Origin: Roseomonas sp.
Lineage (GTDB): Bacteria; Pseudomonadota; Alphaproteobacteria; Acetobacterales; Acetobacteraceae
DNA: 40,626 bases
Direction: 5' to 3'
NCBI GenBank assembly: GCA_020249775.1
Contig: JADCFA010000014.1
Location: 1-40,626 of the forward strand
Under the pieces are notes generated by a model. It saw nothing but the letters and a program-made list of their open reading frames with translations. It searched no databases and was not told the DNA's origin. Made by a program: the position numbers and the translations under genes. This document shows positions 1-7,108 of this stretch, piece by piece. Every line of letters begins with the position of its first letter. Position 1 is the stretch's first letter.

Positions 1-318
1 ACCGCATGGGTCGAAGAACAGCTCTGCCCAACGCTCGTGCCCGGAGACATCGTCGTCATGAACAATCTTTCCAGCCACAAGAAACCAGCCGTTCGCGCCG
101 CGATCAGGGCCAGAGGTGCCAGGCTGCTGTTCCTGCCGCCCTACAGCCCCGACCTAAATCCGATTGAGCAAGTCTTTGCCAAGCTCAAACATCTCATGCG
201 AAAGGCTGCAGAACGATCCGTCGAAACAACATGGCGCCGCATCGGTACCTTGCTAAGTGCATTCCCACCACACGAATGCGCCAACTACCTCAAAAACTCA
301 GGCTATGGTGCGGCGTAA
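1..318 (+). CDS. IS630-family transposase, C-terminal part (runs in from the left edge)
   Basis: The reading frame is open from base 1, so this is the 3' end of a DDE transposase gene whose start lies outside the window. The block LSSHKKPAVRAAIRARGA followed by LFLPPYSPDLNPIEQVFAKL is characteristic of IS630-family DDE enzymes; the E of NPIE is the third catalytic carboxylate. The second catalytic residue normally sits in a V-V-M-D-N motif, but here codon 61-63 is AAC, giving V-V-M-N-N. That Asp-to-Asn change would be expected to abolish strand transfer, so the copy is probably inactive. A GTG at 37 is inside the frame and is not a real start. The family call is strong; inactivity is an inference from one codon. 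Confidence 0.85.
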   Translation, partial: TAWVEEQLCPTLVPGDIVVMNNLSSHKKPAVRAAIRARGARLLFLPPYSPDLNPIEQVFAKLKHLMRKAAERSVETTWRRIGTLLSAFPPHECANYLKNSGYGAA

Positions 319-355
319 TGTCATCACGGTCTAAGGCTAAAAACTGTCTACAATT

Positions 356-1330
356 GTGGCTAGATTGAAGGAATATTCTACCGGTCGTGCGATCGCGAAA
401 GACGGTTCCAGTGTCGCAGGAGATGTGGCGTTGTTGGACATATATTGGGTCCGCATTCTCGAGTCTTGGCAGATGGCCTTTGCTGGAAAATGGCTACTTT
501 TTCTGGCCGTAGGCCTTACGCTGGAAACCGCCTTGCGCGCTGAACGGGGTCACACTTGGCGCGACTATGCCTTCAACATTCGATACGCTTTCTTCTATTT
601 GGTCGCAATCTTTGGTTTATCGCCGGTTCTGAACGCGGGTTGCGCTTGGCTGATCGGCCTCGCTGGCCCTGGTTGGTTCAGCCTCGCCATCCTGCCTACC
701 ACCGGCCTACACTGGCAGATTGCAGCTGGATTTATGACCTTGTTGGTGATAGATTTTTTCTACTATTGGTGGCACAGACTTCAGCACACGGTGCCCTGGC
801 TCTGGGAGCAGCACGCGGTACACCATAGTGATACCGCCTTGAACGTAAGCACGAGCGCACGACACCATTGGACAGAGTTTCTGTTCCAAGGCCTGTTTAT
901 TACTGTTCCTGTGAGTGTCTTTTTCGCGTTGCCGCCGGTTACTGTGTGGGCGGTCACGCTCGGGATAGCGGGCTGGAGCTGGTTCATTCATATGAATATT
1001 CGCCTGCATCTTGGACCTCTCGGACGAGTGATAAGTGGCCCGCAACTGCACCGCATCCATCACTCGTGTCTCCCGGAACACACCGACCGAAACTTCGCCG
1101 CGTACACCCCCATTTGGGACATCCTGTTCGGTACTTATTTCGCTCCCCGACCGAATGAATACCCGCCCACCGGATTGCACGGCGGTGAGCGCATCCGCAC
1201 AGTTCGGCTCGCACTCATTTACCCCTTCGTGAAATGGTGGCGACGCATACGGGTTGCCCCCGCGAAACCTAGTCCTGCCGCGGTAACATCAGTTGCGTCG
1301 GGCACTTCACGTGAGCCGGCAGAAGGGTAA
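356..1330 (+). CDS. Sterol desaturase / fatty acid hydroxylase family membrane protein
   Basis: Integral-membrane di-iron enzyme of the fatty acid hydroxylase superfamily, which uses O2 to hydroxylate or desaturate lipids or sterols. Three histidine clusters that would ligate the two irons are visible: HRLQH near residues 140-144, HAVHH near 153-157 and HRIHH near 232-236. Several hydrophobic spans precede and separate them. The start is uncertain: GTG 356 gives 324 residues, while ATG 473 (residue 40, before AFAGKWLLFL) is also reasonable and keeps all histidine boxes. The gene is flanked by an IS630 remnant and by an IS3 remnant that begins right after the stop codon, so it looks like imported cargo. 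The substrate cannot be read from the sequence; ornithine-lipid or sterol-like lipids are possibilities only. Confidence 0.85.
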   Translation: MARLKEYSTGRAIAKDGSSVAGDVALLDIYWVRILESWQMAFAGKWLLFLAVGLTLETALRAERGHTWRDYAFNIRYAFFYLVAIFGLSPVLNAGCAWLIGLAGPGWFSLAILPTTGLHWQIAAGFMTLLVIDFFYYWWHRLQHTVPWLWEQHAVHHSDTALNVSTSARHHWTEFLFQGLFITVPVSVFFALPPVTVWAVTLGIAGWSWFIHMNIRLHLGPLGRVISGPQLHRIHHSCLPEHTDRNFAAYTPIWDILFGTYFAPRPNEYPPTGLHGGERIRTVRLALIYPFVKWWRRIRVAPAKPSPAAVTSVASGTSREPAEG

Positions 1331-1701
1331 CGTCCCCCGGCTGATGCTGAGCGCCTTGGCCTGTTTCGCCAGAGGCAGGGTGTGCTCACGGTCAATCATC
1401 GCTTTGCGCTCAGCAATCCCGCCTTGGTGAGCGCGCCTGCTAAAAAATCATTCGTGAGCGTCAACTCCCCTATCTTCGCATGGAGTTCTTTCACATCAAC
1501 CGGTGGCGGCGCTTCCGGCTTGCCTTCGCCGAAAATCCCGGCAGCCCCTTCAAGAAGCTGATCTCGCCATGTCTTGATCACATTCGTGTGGACATCGAAT
1601 TGCGCGGCAAGCTCTGCCAGCGTCTTCTCGCCCTTCACAGCAGCAAGCGCCACTTTCGCCTTGAAGGCAGGGCTGTGGTTCCGGCGGGGTCGTCTCGTCA
1701 T
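1331..1701 (-). mobile_element. IS3-family remnant: complete orfA plus first codons of orfB
   Basis: OrfA (1396-1701, 101 residues) carries the Transposase_8 helix-turn-helix, starting with H-S-P-A-F-K-A-K-V-A-L and followed by TLAELAAQFDVHTNVIKTWR, and then a leucine-rich C-terminus. Its TGA overlaps the ATG of orfB as ATGA (1396-1399), the usual arrangement for translational coupling or frameshifting in IS3 elements. OrfB can be read for about 23 codons (MIDREHTLPLAKQAKALSIS) and then loses similarity at about 1331, immediately beside the stop codon of the hydroxylase gene. The DDE catalytic domain is therefore gone and the element cannot move by itself. No clear terminal inverted repeat was found upstream of orfA. 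Confidence 0.85.
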
Positions 1702-1835
1702 GCTGTCTCCTGTTCACGGCTTCATGCCGCTCTCAGGCAGAAAATACACTTATACCAGATGTGCAGAGTATCCGAGCCGGCTCTTCTGTTGGGGGACTAT
1801 CGACTTTGTACAGTATTTGTACAGTCCTCGCGCCA

Positions 1836-2495
1836 TCAGAAGCCTGTCCAGCCTGCCTGATAACCTGCAAACTCAAGCTTTGCGCCGACCGATTCGGCAT
1901 ATTCGGCAACAAGCCTTCCTTTGCCACCAACTTTGGGTTTCTGGATGAAACTGAACGAGTTTGTCGAATTGGGAACCAGGTTTGCCGCTAAAGGGCAGTC
2001 ATCAACTACCACAAGAAAATTTTTGTTAATCACACGCATCACGGCACACAGCTCCTTCAGATGATGCGCCGCCGAAGGAAACCAATAATTCCATTCCAAA
2101 TCGAAAGAGTCGAGGTACAGAAAATCAATGATCCTGTTTTCCTGCCGAAGCTTCGTGCCAAAACCTTGCAGAAACTCCACACTATCTCCCAAATGTATAC
2201 GGGACCTCTTACTAACCGAATTTTCAGCGTAAGAAACAGCCGCTGGGCTCAAATCAACTGAGTGAAAGCTGGAATCGCCATCGCGTAAGTTGATATATCT
2301 ATCAAACATTACCGTACTTTGACCGTCACCCGCCCAATTGTCGGGCGCTCGCGCACAACCCGTTTCAACCATAGTCAGCGGACCCGATTTTTCATCTAGC
2401 ATCTCAAAAATTTTCCGAAAGGTTTGTTCTCTAATCCCAAGTTTTGGTGCGGCCTCCAAGTTGAAGAACTCCCAAAACGCTGAATTCTGACGCAT
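1836..2495 (-). CDS. Class I SAM-dependent methyltransferase-like protein
   Basis: A protein of about 219 residues with a Rossmann-type methyltransferase pattern. The glycine-containing motif I is seen as MVETGCARAPDNWAGDG, and an acidic residue ends strand 2 in FHSVDLS. DFLYLDSFDLEW and FLVVVDDCPLAANLV fit later strands of a Methyltransf_24-like fold. I chose ATG 2495 over ATG 2546 because a strong GGAGGA ribosome-binding sequence lies just upstream of 2495. The gene stands alone between an IS3 remnant and a glycosyltransferase, and its base composition is visibly more AT-rich than the 3-7 kb genes. Together these suggest recent acquisition. The substrate is unknown; a role in polysaccharide or small-molecule methylation is only a guess. 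Confidence 0.6.
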   Translation of the reverse strand: MRQNSAFWEFFNLEAAPKLGIREQTFRKIFEMLDEKSGPLTMVETGCARAPDNWAGDGQSTVMFDRYINLRDGDSSFHSVDLSPAAVSYAENSVSKRSRIHLGDSVEFLQGFGTKLRQENRIIDFLYLDSFDLEWNYWFPSAAHHLKELCAVMRVINKNFLVVVDDCPLAANLVPNSTNSFSFIQKPKVGGKGRLVAEYAESVGAKLEFAGYQAGWTGF

Positions 2496-2546
2496 ATAAA
2501 CGTTTCCTCCGATATGAGATTTATTGAAGCAAGAACTATTCCGCAT

Positions 2547-2873
2547 TACTCATGACGGATCACGGATAAGCCGGCTCTCCTTGAAATTTCTCACGATTCG
2601 ACCGTTTCTTGCAGAATTTGGCCCTTGCTTACAAATTTTTCGACATCTAGTGTCAAGCCTATGGCGGAAGAAAAATCTACTACATCTTCCCTAGTCTGTC
2701 ACCTTTATCTGACCGTCCTTCGCCAATTGATGCGAGACCGATTGGCGGGCTTCTGAGATGAAGCGTCATTCATTCCTGAACACTGTGGCACAGAGTCTGC
2801 CCGAGACAGGCTTGTCGTGCCGAGCCCGCCCAGCCATAAGAATTGTCTATCATTGACACTCGTGATCCAGACC
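2547..2873. other. Intergenic region between divergent genes
   Basis: This stretch of about 330 bases separates the divergently transcribed methyltransferase-like gene and glycosyltransferase gene and should contain both promoters. I see no convincing gene, RNA or repeat. An in-frame GTG at 2817 could extend the glycosyltransferase by 19 residues, but the extension does not look like protein sequence of the family. Confidence 0.4.
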
Positions 2874-4745
2874 ATGCCTAAAAGTGCACTTGCGAGCTTG
2901 GAAATCGCAGCCGCCCGGAATGCGGATGGGGCGATGGATCTAATGCTTTCTGCGCTTAGGCGGCTTGCCAGCGGCACCACTCTAAACGAGCTTGCAGCCC
3001 CGGAAGAAGCCCTGGATGAGAAGGTTCTCGCCACGCGCCTCGCCGCCGCCCTGGCACGCATCATGACCAACCCTGCCATCCGCTTCGATGATGGGGCGGC
3101 GCTGCGCTTGGCCGCCATTGGGCGCGTTTCTGATCACGTGCACGCCATCAGCGGTTTCGGCAATGCGGATTACATTCTGCGCATCCTGGGCGCGACCGAT
3201 ACCGAAGGGATGAGGCGTCTGGCACGCGAAGACCGGCGGGCGCTCGCTAAGGCGTGGCTGCTATTCTCGGTTGATTCGGCGCTACCCATTGACGTCAGGG
3301 CGCTGCTTGAAGCGCCGGCGCCGCTCGCGCTGCTGGTGGCCATGTGCCTGATTTCGCAAAAACCCATCCTGACCGAAATCGGCCATCAGCGCCGCGAAGC
3401 GCTGGTCAGCCTGGCAGGGCAGTTGAAACCGGTGTCTTTGCCGCTTTCCTTGGATCATTTGGTGCTGCTCTCATCGGCTTGGATGCTGTGTTCCTATGCA
3501 GGGGTGCGTGACAAGCATGGCATCAAGCCCGTGCTGAACCGCGTGCTACGCCATTGGGCTGAGGGGATTGGCCTCAGTGATGCTGCATTGCCCGCAACAC
3601 GGGCGCTCAAGGCGCGCCCAACCTTACTGGTCGCGGCCGAGATCATGCATTCCAACCACGTGCAATACCGCTATTTCGGCCAATATCTGCGTCAGTTGCG
3701 CCAGCGCTTTCGGCTGGTGCTGGTCACTGAAGGCGCCCCTGCTGATCCCCATGTGCAGGCGCTGTTTGATGAGATACGCATCTTCAAGCGTGAAGGTGGA
3801 ACCGCGTATTTCAACAAGATCGTGGATGACATCAAATCCATCGCCCCTGACATGATTTTTTATCTGAGTGTCGGCATGCGGCACTGGGGGCCAGTGCTGG
3901 CCAATTTCCGCCTGGCGCCCATTCAATTCGTGGGGCTCGGCCATTGCGCCTCCACCTTCTGCGGCACCATGGACTATTATTTCACCGAACAAGGCTTTGT
4001 CGGCGACCCAGAGCTGCTGTCCGAACAATTGGTGCTATTGCCTGATGAAAACCTGATTTTCGAAAGATCACCGCATTACACGCCGCTGACGCCCATCATT
4101 CGTGAAACCGCAGAACCCTTGCGCGTCGCGCTACCCTCCAATCTGCTGAAGCTCAATCCGTACTTCATTGGTGTCTTGCGCAAGATCAGGGATAGGGCGC
4201 GCCGGCCGTTGGAATTTCATGTCTTTCCGAATGTCAGCGGATTGGAGATGACAGCCACAAAGCGACTCTTTGATTTGAACTTGCCTGGCAGCATCATCTA
4301 TCCGATCAAGCGCTATAATGATTACCTGGCCGATGTTAATGCATGTGATGTCAACCTTAGCCCCTTCCCGTTTGGTGGTCTGAATGGCGTTGTTGATTCC
4401 TTTCGTCAGGGCATACCGCTGATCACGCTGGAAGGGCCTGATTTGCCCGCGCGTCTTGATTCCATGATGCTGCGCCGGCTTGGCATGCCGGAATGGCTGA
4501 TCGCAAGGAATGAGGAAGAGTATATCGCTGCAGCGCTGCGCCTGATTGACAATGACAAGGAACGGGTGGCGCTGAGCCGCAAAATCCTGGAGCTTGATGT
4601 GGAAAGCGTGATTTCAGGCGATGCCACCACACCACTGAAGCGCGATGTGGTGGATGCGGTCTGGTGGATGTATCAAAATCATGAGGCGATCAAGGCATCC
4701 GGCCGCAAGGTGTTTCGCGCCCCGGATCGCCAGGTTTTTCCCTAG
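2874..4745 (+). CDS. HMW1C-like (GT41) protein glycosyltransferase
   Basis: About 623 residues with the layout of HMW1C-type enzymes. An all-helical N-terminal domain (residues 1-235) precedes a GT-B fold that begins at RPTLLVAAEIMHSNHVQYRY and continues through QFVGLGHCASTFCGTMDYYF. The C-terminal nucleotide-sugar half shows LKLNPYFIGVLRKIRD, then LSPFPFGGLNGVVDSFRQGI and RRLGMPEWLIARNEEEYIAA, close in pattern to known HMW1C members. That family is cytoplasmic and transfers hexoses to Asn or to other residues of adhesins or autotransporters; related GT41 enzymes modify Ser/Thr. No adhesin gene is adjacent, so the acceptor is unknown; flagellin is one possibility given the flagellar locus in the window. 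ATG 2874 is preferred to GTG 2817. The product continues to residue 623 with no sign of truncation. Confidence 0.75.
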   Translation: MPKSALASLEIAAARNADGAMDLMLSALRRLASGTTLNELAAPEEALDEKVLATRLAAALARIMTNPAIRFDDGAALRLAAIGRVSDHVHAISGFGNADYILRILGATDTEGMRRLAREDRRALAKAWLLFSVDSALPIDVRALLEAPAPLALLVAMCLISQKPILTEIGHQRREALVSLAGQLKPVSLPLSLDHLVLLSSAWMLCSYAGVRDKHGIKPVLNRVLRHWAEGIGLSDAALPATRALKARPTLLVAAEIMHSNHVQYRYFGQYLRQLRQRFRLVLVTEGAPADPHVQALFDEIRIFKREGGTAYFNKIVDDIKSIAPDMIFYLSVGMRHWGPVLANFRLAPIQFVGLGHCASTFCGTMDYYFTEQGFVGDPELLSEQLVLLPDENLIFERSPHYTPLTPIIRETAEPLRVALPSNLLKLNPYFIGVLRKIRDRARRPLEFHVFPNVSGLEMTATKRLFDLNLPGSIIYPIKRYNDYLADVNACDVNLSPFPFGGLNGVVDSFRQGIPLITLEGPDLPARLDSMMLRRLGMPEWLIARNEEEYIAAALRLIDNDKERVALSRKILELDVESVISGDATTPLKRDVVDAVWWMYQNHEAIKASGRKVFRAPDRQVFP

Positions 4746-4786
4746 ACCTGAAACAGGTGCTTTCAGCAAGGCCGGGCAGGCATTAC

Positions 4787-6232
4787 ATGCGGGTCATGCC
4801 CAAGCCCGCCCTTATCTGGTTTCGCCAGGATCTGCGCCTTGCCGATAACCCGGCACTGCATGCCGCGGCTGATCGGCCCATCCTGCCTGTCTTTGTCCTG
4901 GACCCGGAAGCCGCCGGCACCTGGGCAGAAGGCGGCGCTTCCCGCTGGTGGCTGCATCACAGCCTTATCGCGTTGTCGCGTGACCTGAAGGCGCTGGGTG
5001 CGCCGCTTCTGGTGCTGCGCGGCGCAGCGCTAGACCTGCTGCCCAAGCTGGCGGCCGAGATCGGCGCCGATGAAATCCATGCCGGACGCCTGACCGAGCC
5101 CTGGGCGCGCGCGCGCGACGCCAAGCTGGCCGAAGCGCTGCAAGGGGCGGGGCGGAAGCTGGTGCTCCATCGGTCTGCCCTGCTGCATGAACCGCATCTG
5201 GTGCGTACCGGGGCGGGCAAGCCCTATGCGGTTTATACGCCCTTCGCCCGAACGCTCTTTGGCTTTGGCGACCCCGCCGCGCCCATTCCGGCGCCGAAGC
5301 GCTTGCGGTTGGCGAGTGGCGCCCCGGCAGGGCTGGACATCGCTGCCCTTGGCCTGCTGCCCCGCCCGCCTGAACCCGATTGGGCGGCGGGCTTTGGCGC
5401 GGTCTGGCAACCAGGGGAAGCGGGGGCTGCACGGCGATTGGCCGATTTTCTGACCTCAGGCGTCAATGCCTATGCGGATCGGCGCAATGAACCGGCGGTA
5501 AAGGGGGGAACTTCAGGACTTTCGCCGCATTTGCATTTTGGCGAAATCTCCCCACGCCAGGTCTGGGTCGCGGCGCGGGCGGCGGCCCCCAAGGGTGGGG
5601 CGGGGCTGGAAACCTTCCTCAAGGAAGTGCTGTGGCGGGAGTTTTCGCATCATCTGCTTTGGCACCGGCCGGAAATGCCGGAAGCACCGCTGCGCGCCGA
5701 ATTCGCCGCCTTCCCTTGGGCGCCGGATGCGGCGCTGCTGCGGGCCTGGCAGCGTGGGCAGACGGGCTATCCCATTGTGGACGCCGGCATGCGCCAGCTT
5801 TGGCAGACCGGCTGGATGCATAACCGGGTGCGCATGATCACGGCTTCGTTTCTCGTGAAACATTTGCTGCAACCCTGGCAGGAAGGCGAGGCCTGGTTCT
5901 GGGACACGCTGGTGGATGCGGACCTCGCGGCCAATAGCGCTTCCTGGCAATGGGTTGCGGGCTGCGGGGCGGATGCCGCGCCCTATTTCCGCATCTTCAA
6001 CCCGGTCTTGCAGGGCGAGAAATTCGACCCGCAGGGTGCCTATATCCGCAGCTGGTGCCCGGAATTGGCCAAGCTGCCCGCGCGCTTCATCCATAAGCCC
6101 TTTGAGGCGCCGGAGATGATCCTGCGCGGTGCGGGGGTGGCGCTTGGCCAGACTTACCCGAAGCCGGTCATTGACCTTGCCACCGGCCGGGCGCGCGCCT
6201 TGGCAGCCTTTGCGGGGCTGCGTGGCGCATGA
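4787..6232 (+). CDS. phrB: Deoxyribodipyrimidine photolyase (class I CPD photolyase)
   Basis: Light-driven FAD enzyme that splits cyclobutane pyrimidine dimers. The N-terminal antenna-binding Rossmann domain opens with ALIWFRQDLRLADNPALHAA. The C-terminal FAD-binding domain contains GLSPHLHFGEISPRQVW, then LKEVLWREFSHHLLWHRPEM, GYPIVDAGMRQLWQTGWMHN and the near-invariant segment DADLAANSASWQWVAGCGAD, which holds tryptophans of the electron-transfer chain. About 481 residues from ATG 4787, or 478 from ATG 4796; both give a standard family length. The stop codon overlaps the start of the following phosphoesterase (ATGA at 6229-6232), implying co-transcription and translational coupling. A photolyase is well supported; a cryptochrome is less likely because the whole DNA-repair core is conserved. 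Confidence 0.93.
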   Translation: MRVMPKPALIWFRQDLRLADNPALHAAADRPILPVFVLDPEAAGTWAEGGASRWWLHHSLIALSRDLKALGAPLLVLRGAALDLLPKLAAEIGADEIHAGRLTEPWARARDAKLAEALQGAGRKLVLHRSALLHEPHLVRTGAGKPYAVYTPFARTLFGFGDPAAPIPAPKRLRLASGAPAGLDIAALGLLPRPPEPDWAAGFGAVWQPGEAGAARRLADFLTSGVNAYADRRNEPAVKGGTSGLSPHLHFGEISPRQVWVAARAAAPKGGAGLETFLKEVLWREFSHHLLWHRPEMPEAPLRAEFAAFPWAPDAALLRAWQRGQTGYPIVDAGMRQLWQTGWMHNRVRMITASFLVKHLLQPWQEGEAWFWDTLVDADLAANSASWQWVAGCGADAAPYFRIFNPVLQGEKFDPQGAYIRSWCPELAKLPARFIHKPFEAPEMILRGAGVALGQTYPKPVIDLATGRARALAAFAGLRGA

Positions 6233-7002
6233 TCACGGCGCGGAGGCTGCGTGATGCCGGCTTTTCCGGGCTGCGCGTTGTGGGCGATGTGCATGGCGAA
6301 GCAGAGGCGTTTGAGGCCGCCATTGCCGGGGCTGAATCGCTTGGCCTGTTCATCATCCAGCTTGGCGATTTGGTGGATTACGGGCCGGATAGCCCGGGCG
6401 TGCTGCGCCGCGCCTTCGCCATGCTGGATGCGCGGCGCGGCATTTTTCTGCTGGGCAATCACGAACATAAACTCAGGCGCGCGCTGATCGGCCATGCCAG
6501 CGCCAAGCTTTTCGTGACGCCCGAGGGTCTCGGCAAAACGCTTGAGCAATTGAACGCGGCACCCGACGGGGGGGCCTTGGCAGAGCGCGCCGTGGCCGAG
6601 ATTGCCCGCGCGCCGGCCTGGCTGCGGATGGGGCAGGCCATGTTCATCCATGCCGCCTATCATGACGCGATGCTTTTCCGCGCGCCGCCCGAGGATGCCG
6701 GGGTGCGTCGCCCCGACGGCCCGCTTTCGCGCGCATTGTACGGAGAAGTGACCGGCCAGCGCGGGCCGGAGGGCTACCCAATACGCGCCACGCGCTGGGT
6801 TGGGCGCATACCCCATGGCATGACGGCCTATGTCGGGCATGACAATCGCTCCACCAATGGGCGGCCGCATGAAATGCGCGGCGCGCTGGGTGGGCGGGCG
6901 ATTTTCCTCGATACCGGCGCGGGCAAGGGGGGCGCGCTGGCCTGGATTGATCTGCCGTTTGAGGCGTTGGAGAATGATAGAACGCTAGAGATCGTGCAGT
7001 GA
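6229..7002 (+). CDS. Calcineurin-like metallophosphoesterase
   Basis: Two-metal phosphoesterase of 257 residues. The metal-binding motifs appear in the right order: GDVHG at 19-23, GDLVDYGP at 46-53, GNHEH at 76-80, then FIHAAYH and finally VGHDN near residue 204. This pattern fits the Ser/Thr phosphatase or diadenosine-tetraphosphatase-like (PrpE/ApaH-related) branch. The start codon overlaps the photolyase stop, so the two are probably one transcript. The natural substrate cannot be deduced; protein phosphate, dinucleoside polyphosphates or cyclic nucleotides remain possible. Confidence 0.85.
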   Translation: MITARRLRDAGFSGLRVVGDVHGEAEAFEAAIAGAESLGLFIIQLGDLVDYGPDSPGVLRRAFAMLDARRGIFLLGNHEHKLRRALIGHASAKLFVTPEGLGKTLEQLNAAPDGGALAERAVAEIARAPAWLRMGQAMFIHAAYHDAMLFRAPPEDAGVRRPDGPLSRALYGEVTGQRGPEGYPIRATRWVGRIPHGMTAYVGHDNRSTNGRPHEMRGALGGRAIFLDTGAGKGGALAWIDLPFEALENDRTLEIVQ

Positions 7003-7108
7003 GTCCGAAAAATCAGCACAGAAGCAACCCAAAAGGTGGCTCTTCAAATAATGGAGTGACTTTGGTGGAGGCAGAGCGGCGTCTGGCCTCCTCATCGCTT
7101 GCGCCATT

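Noticed and set aside
707-1214. Minus-strand frames within the fatty acid hydroxylase gene
   Set aside because: They overlap the histidine-box coding sequence completely and have no motifs of their own.
4957-6094. Long antisense open frames opposite the photolyase gene
   Set aside because: They are by-products of high GC content; the plus strand encodes a complete, conserved photolyase.
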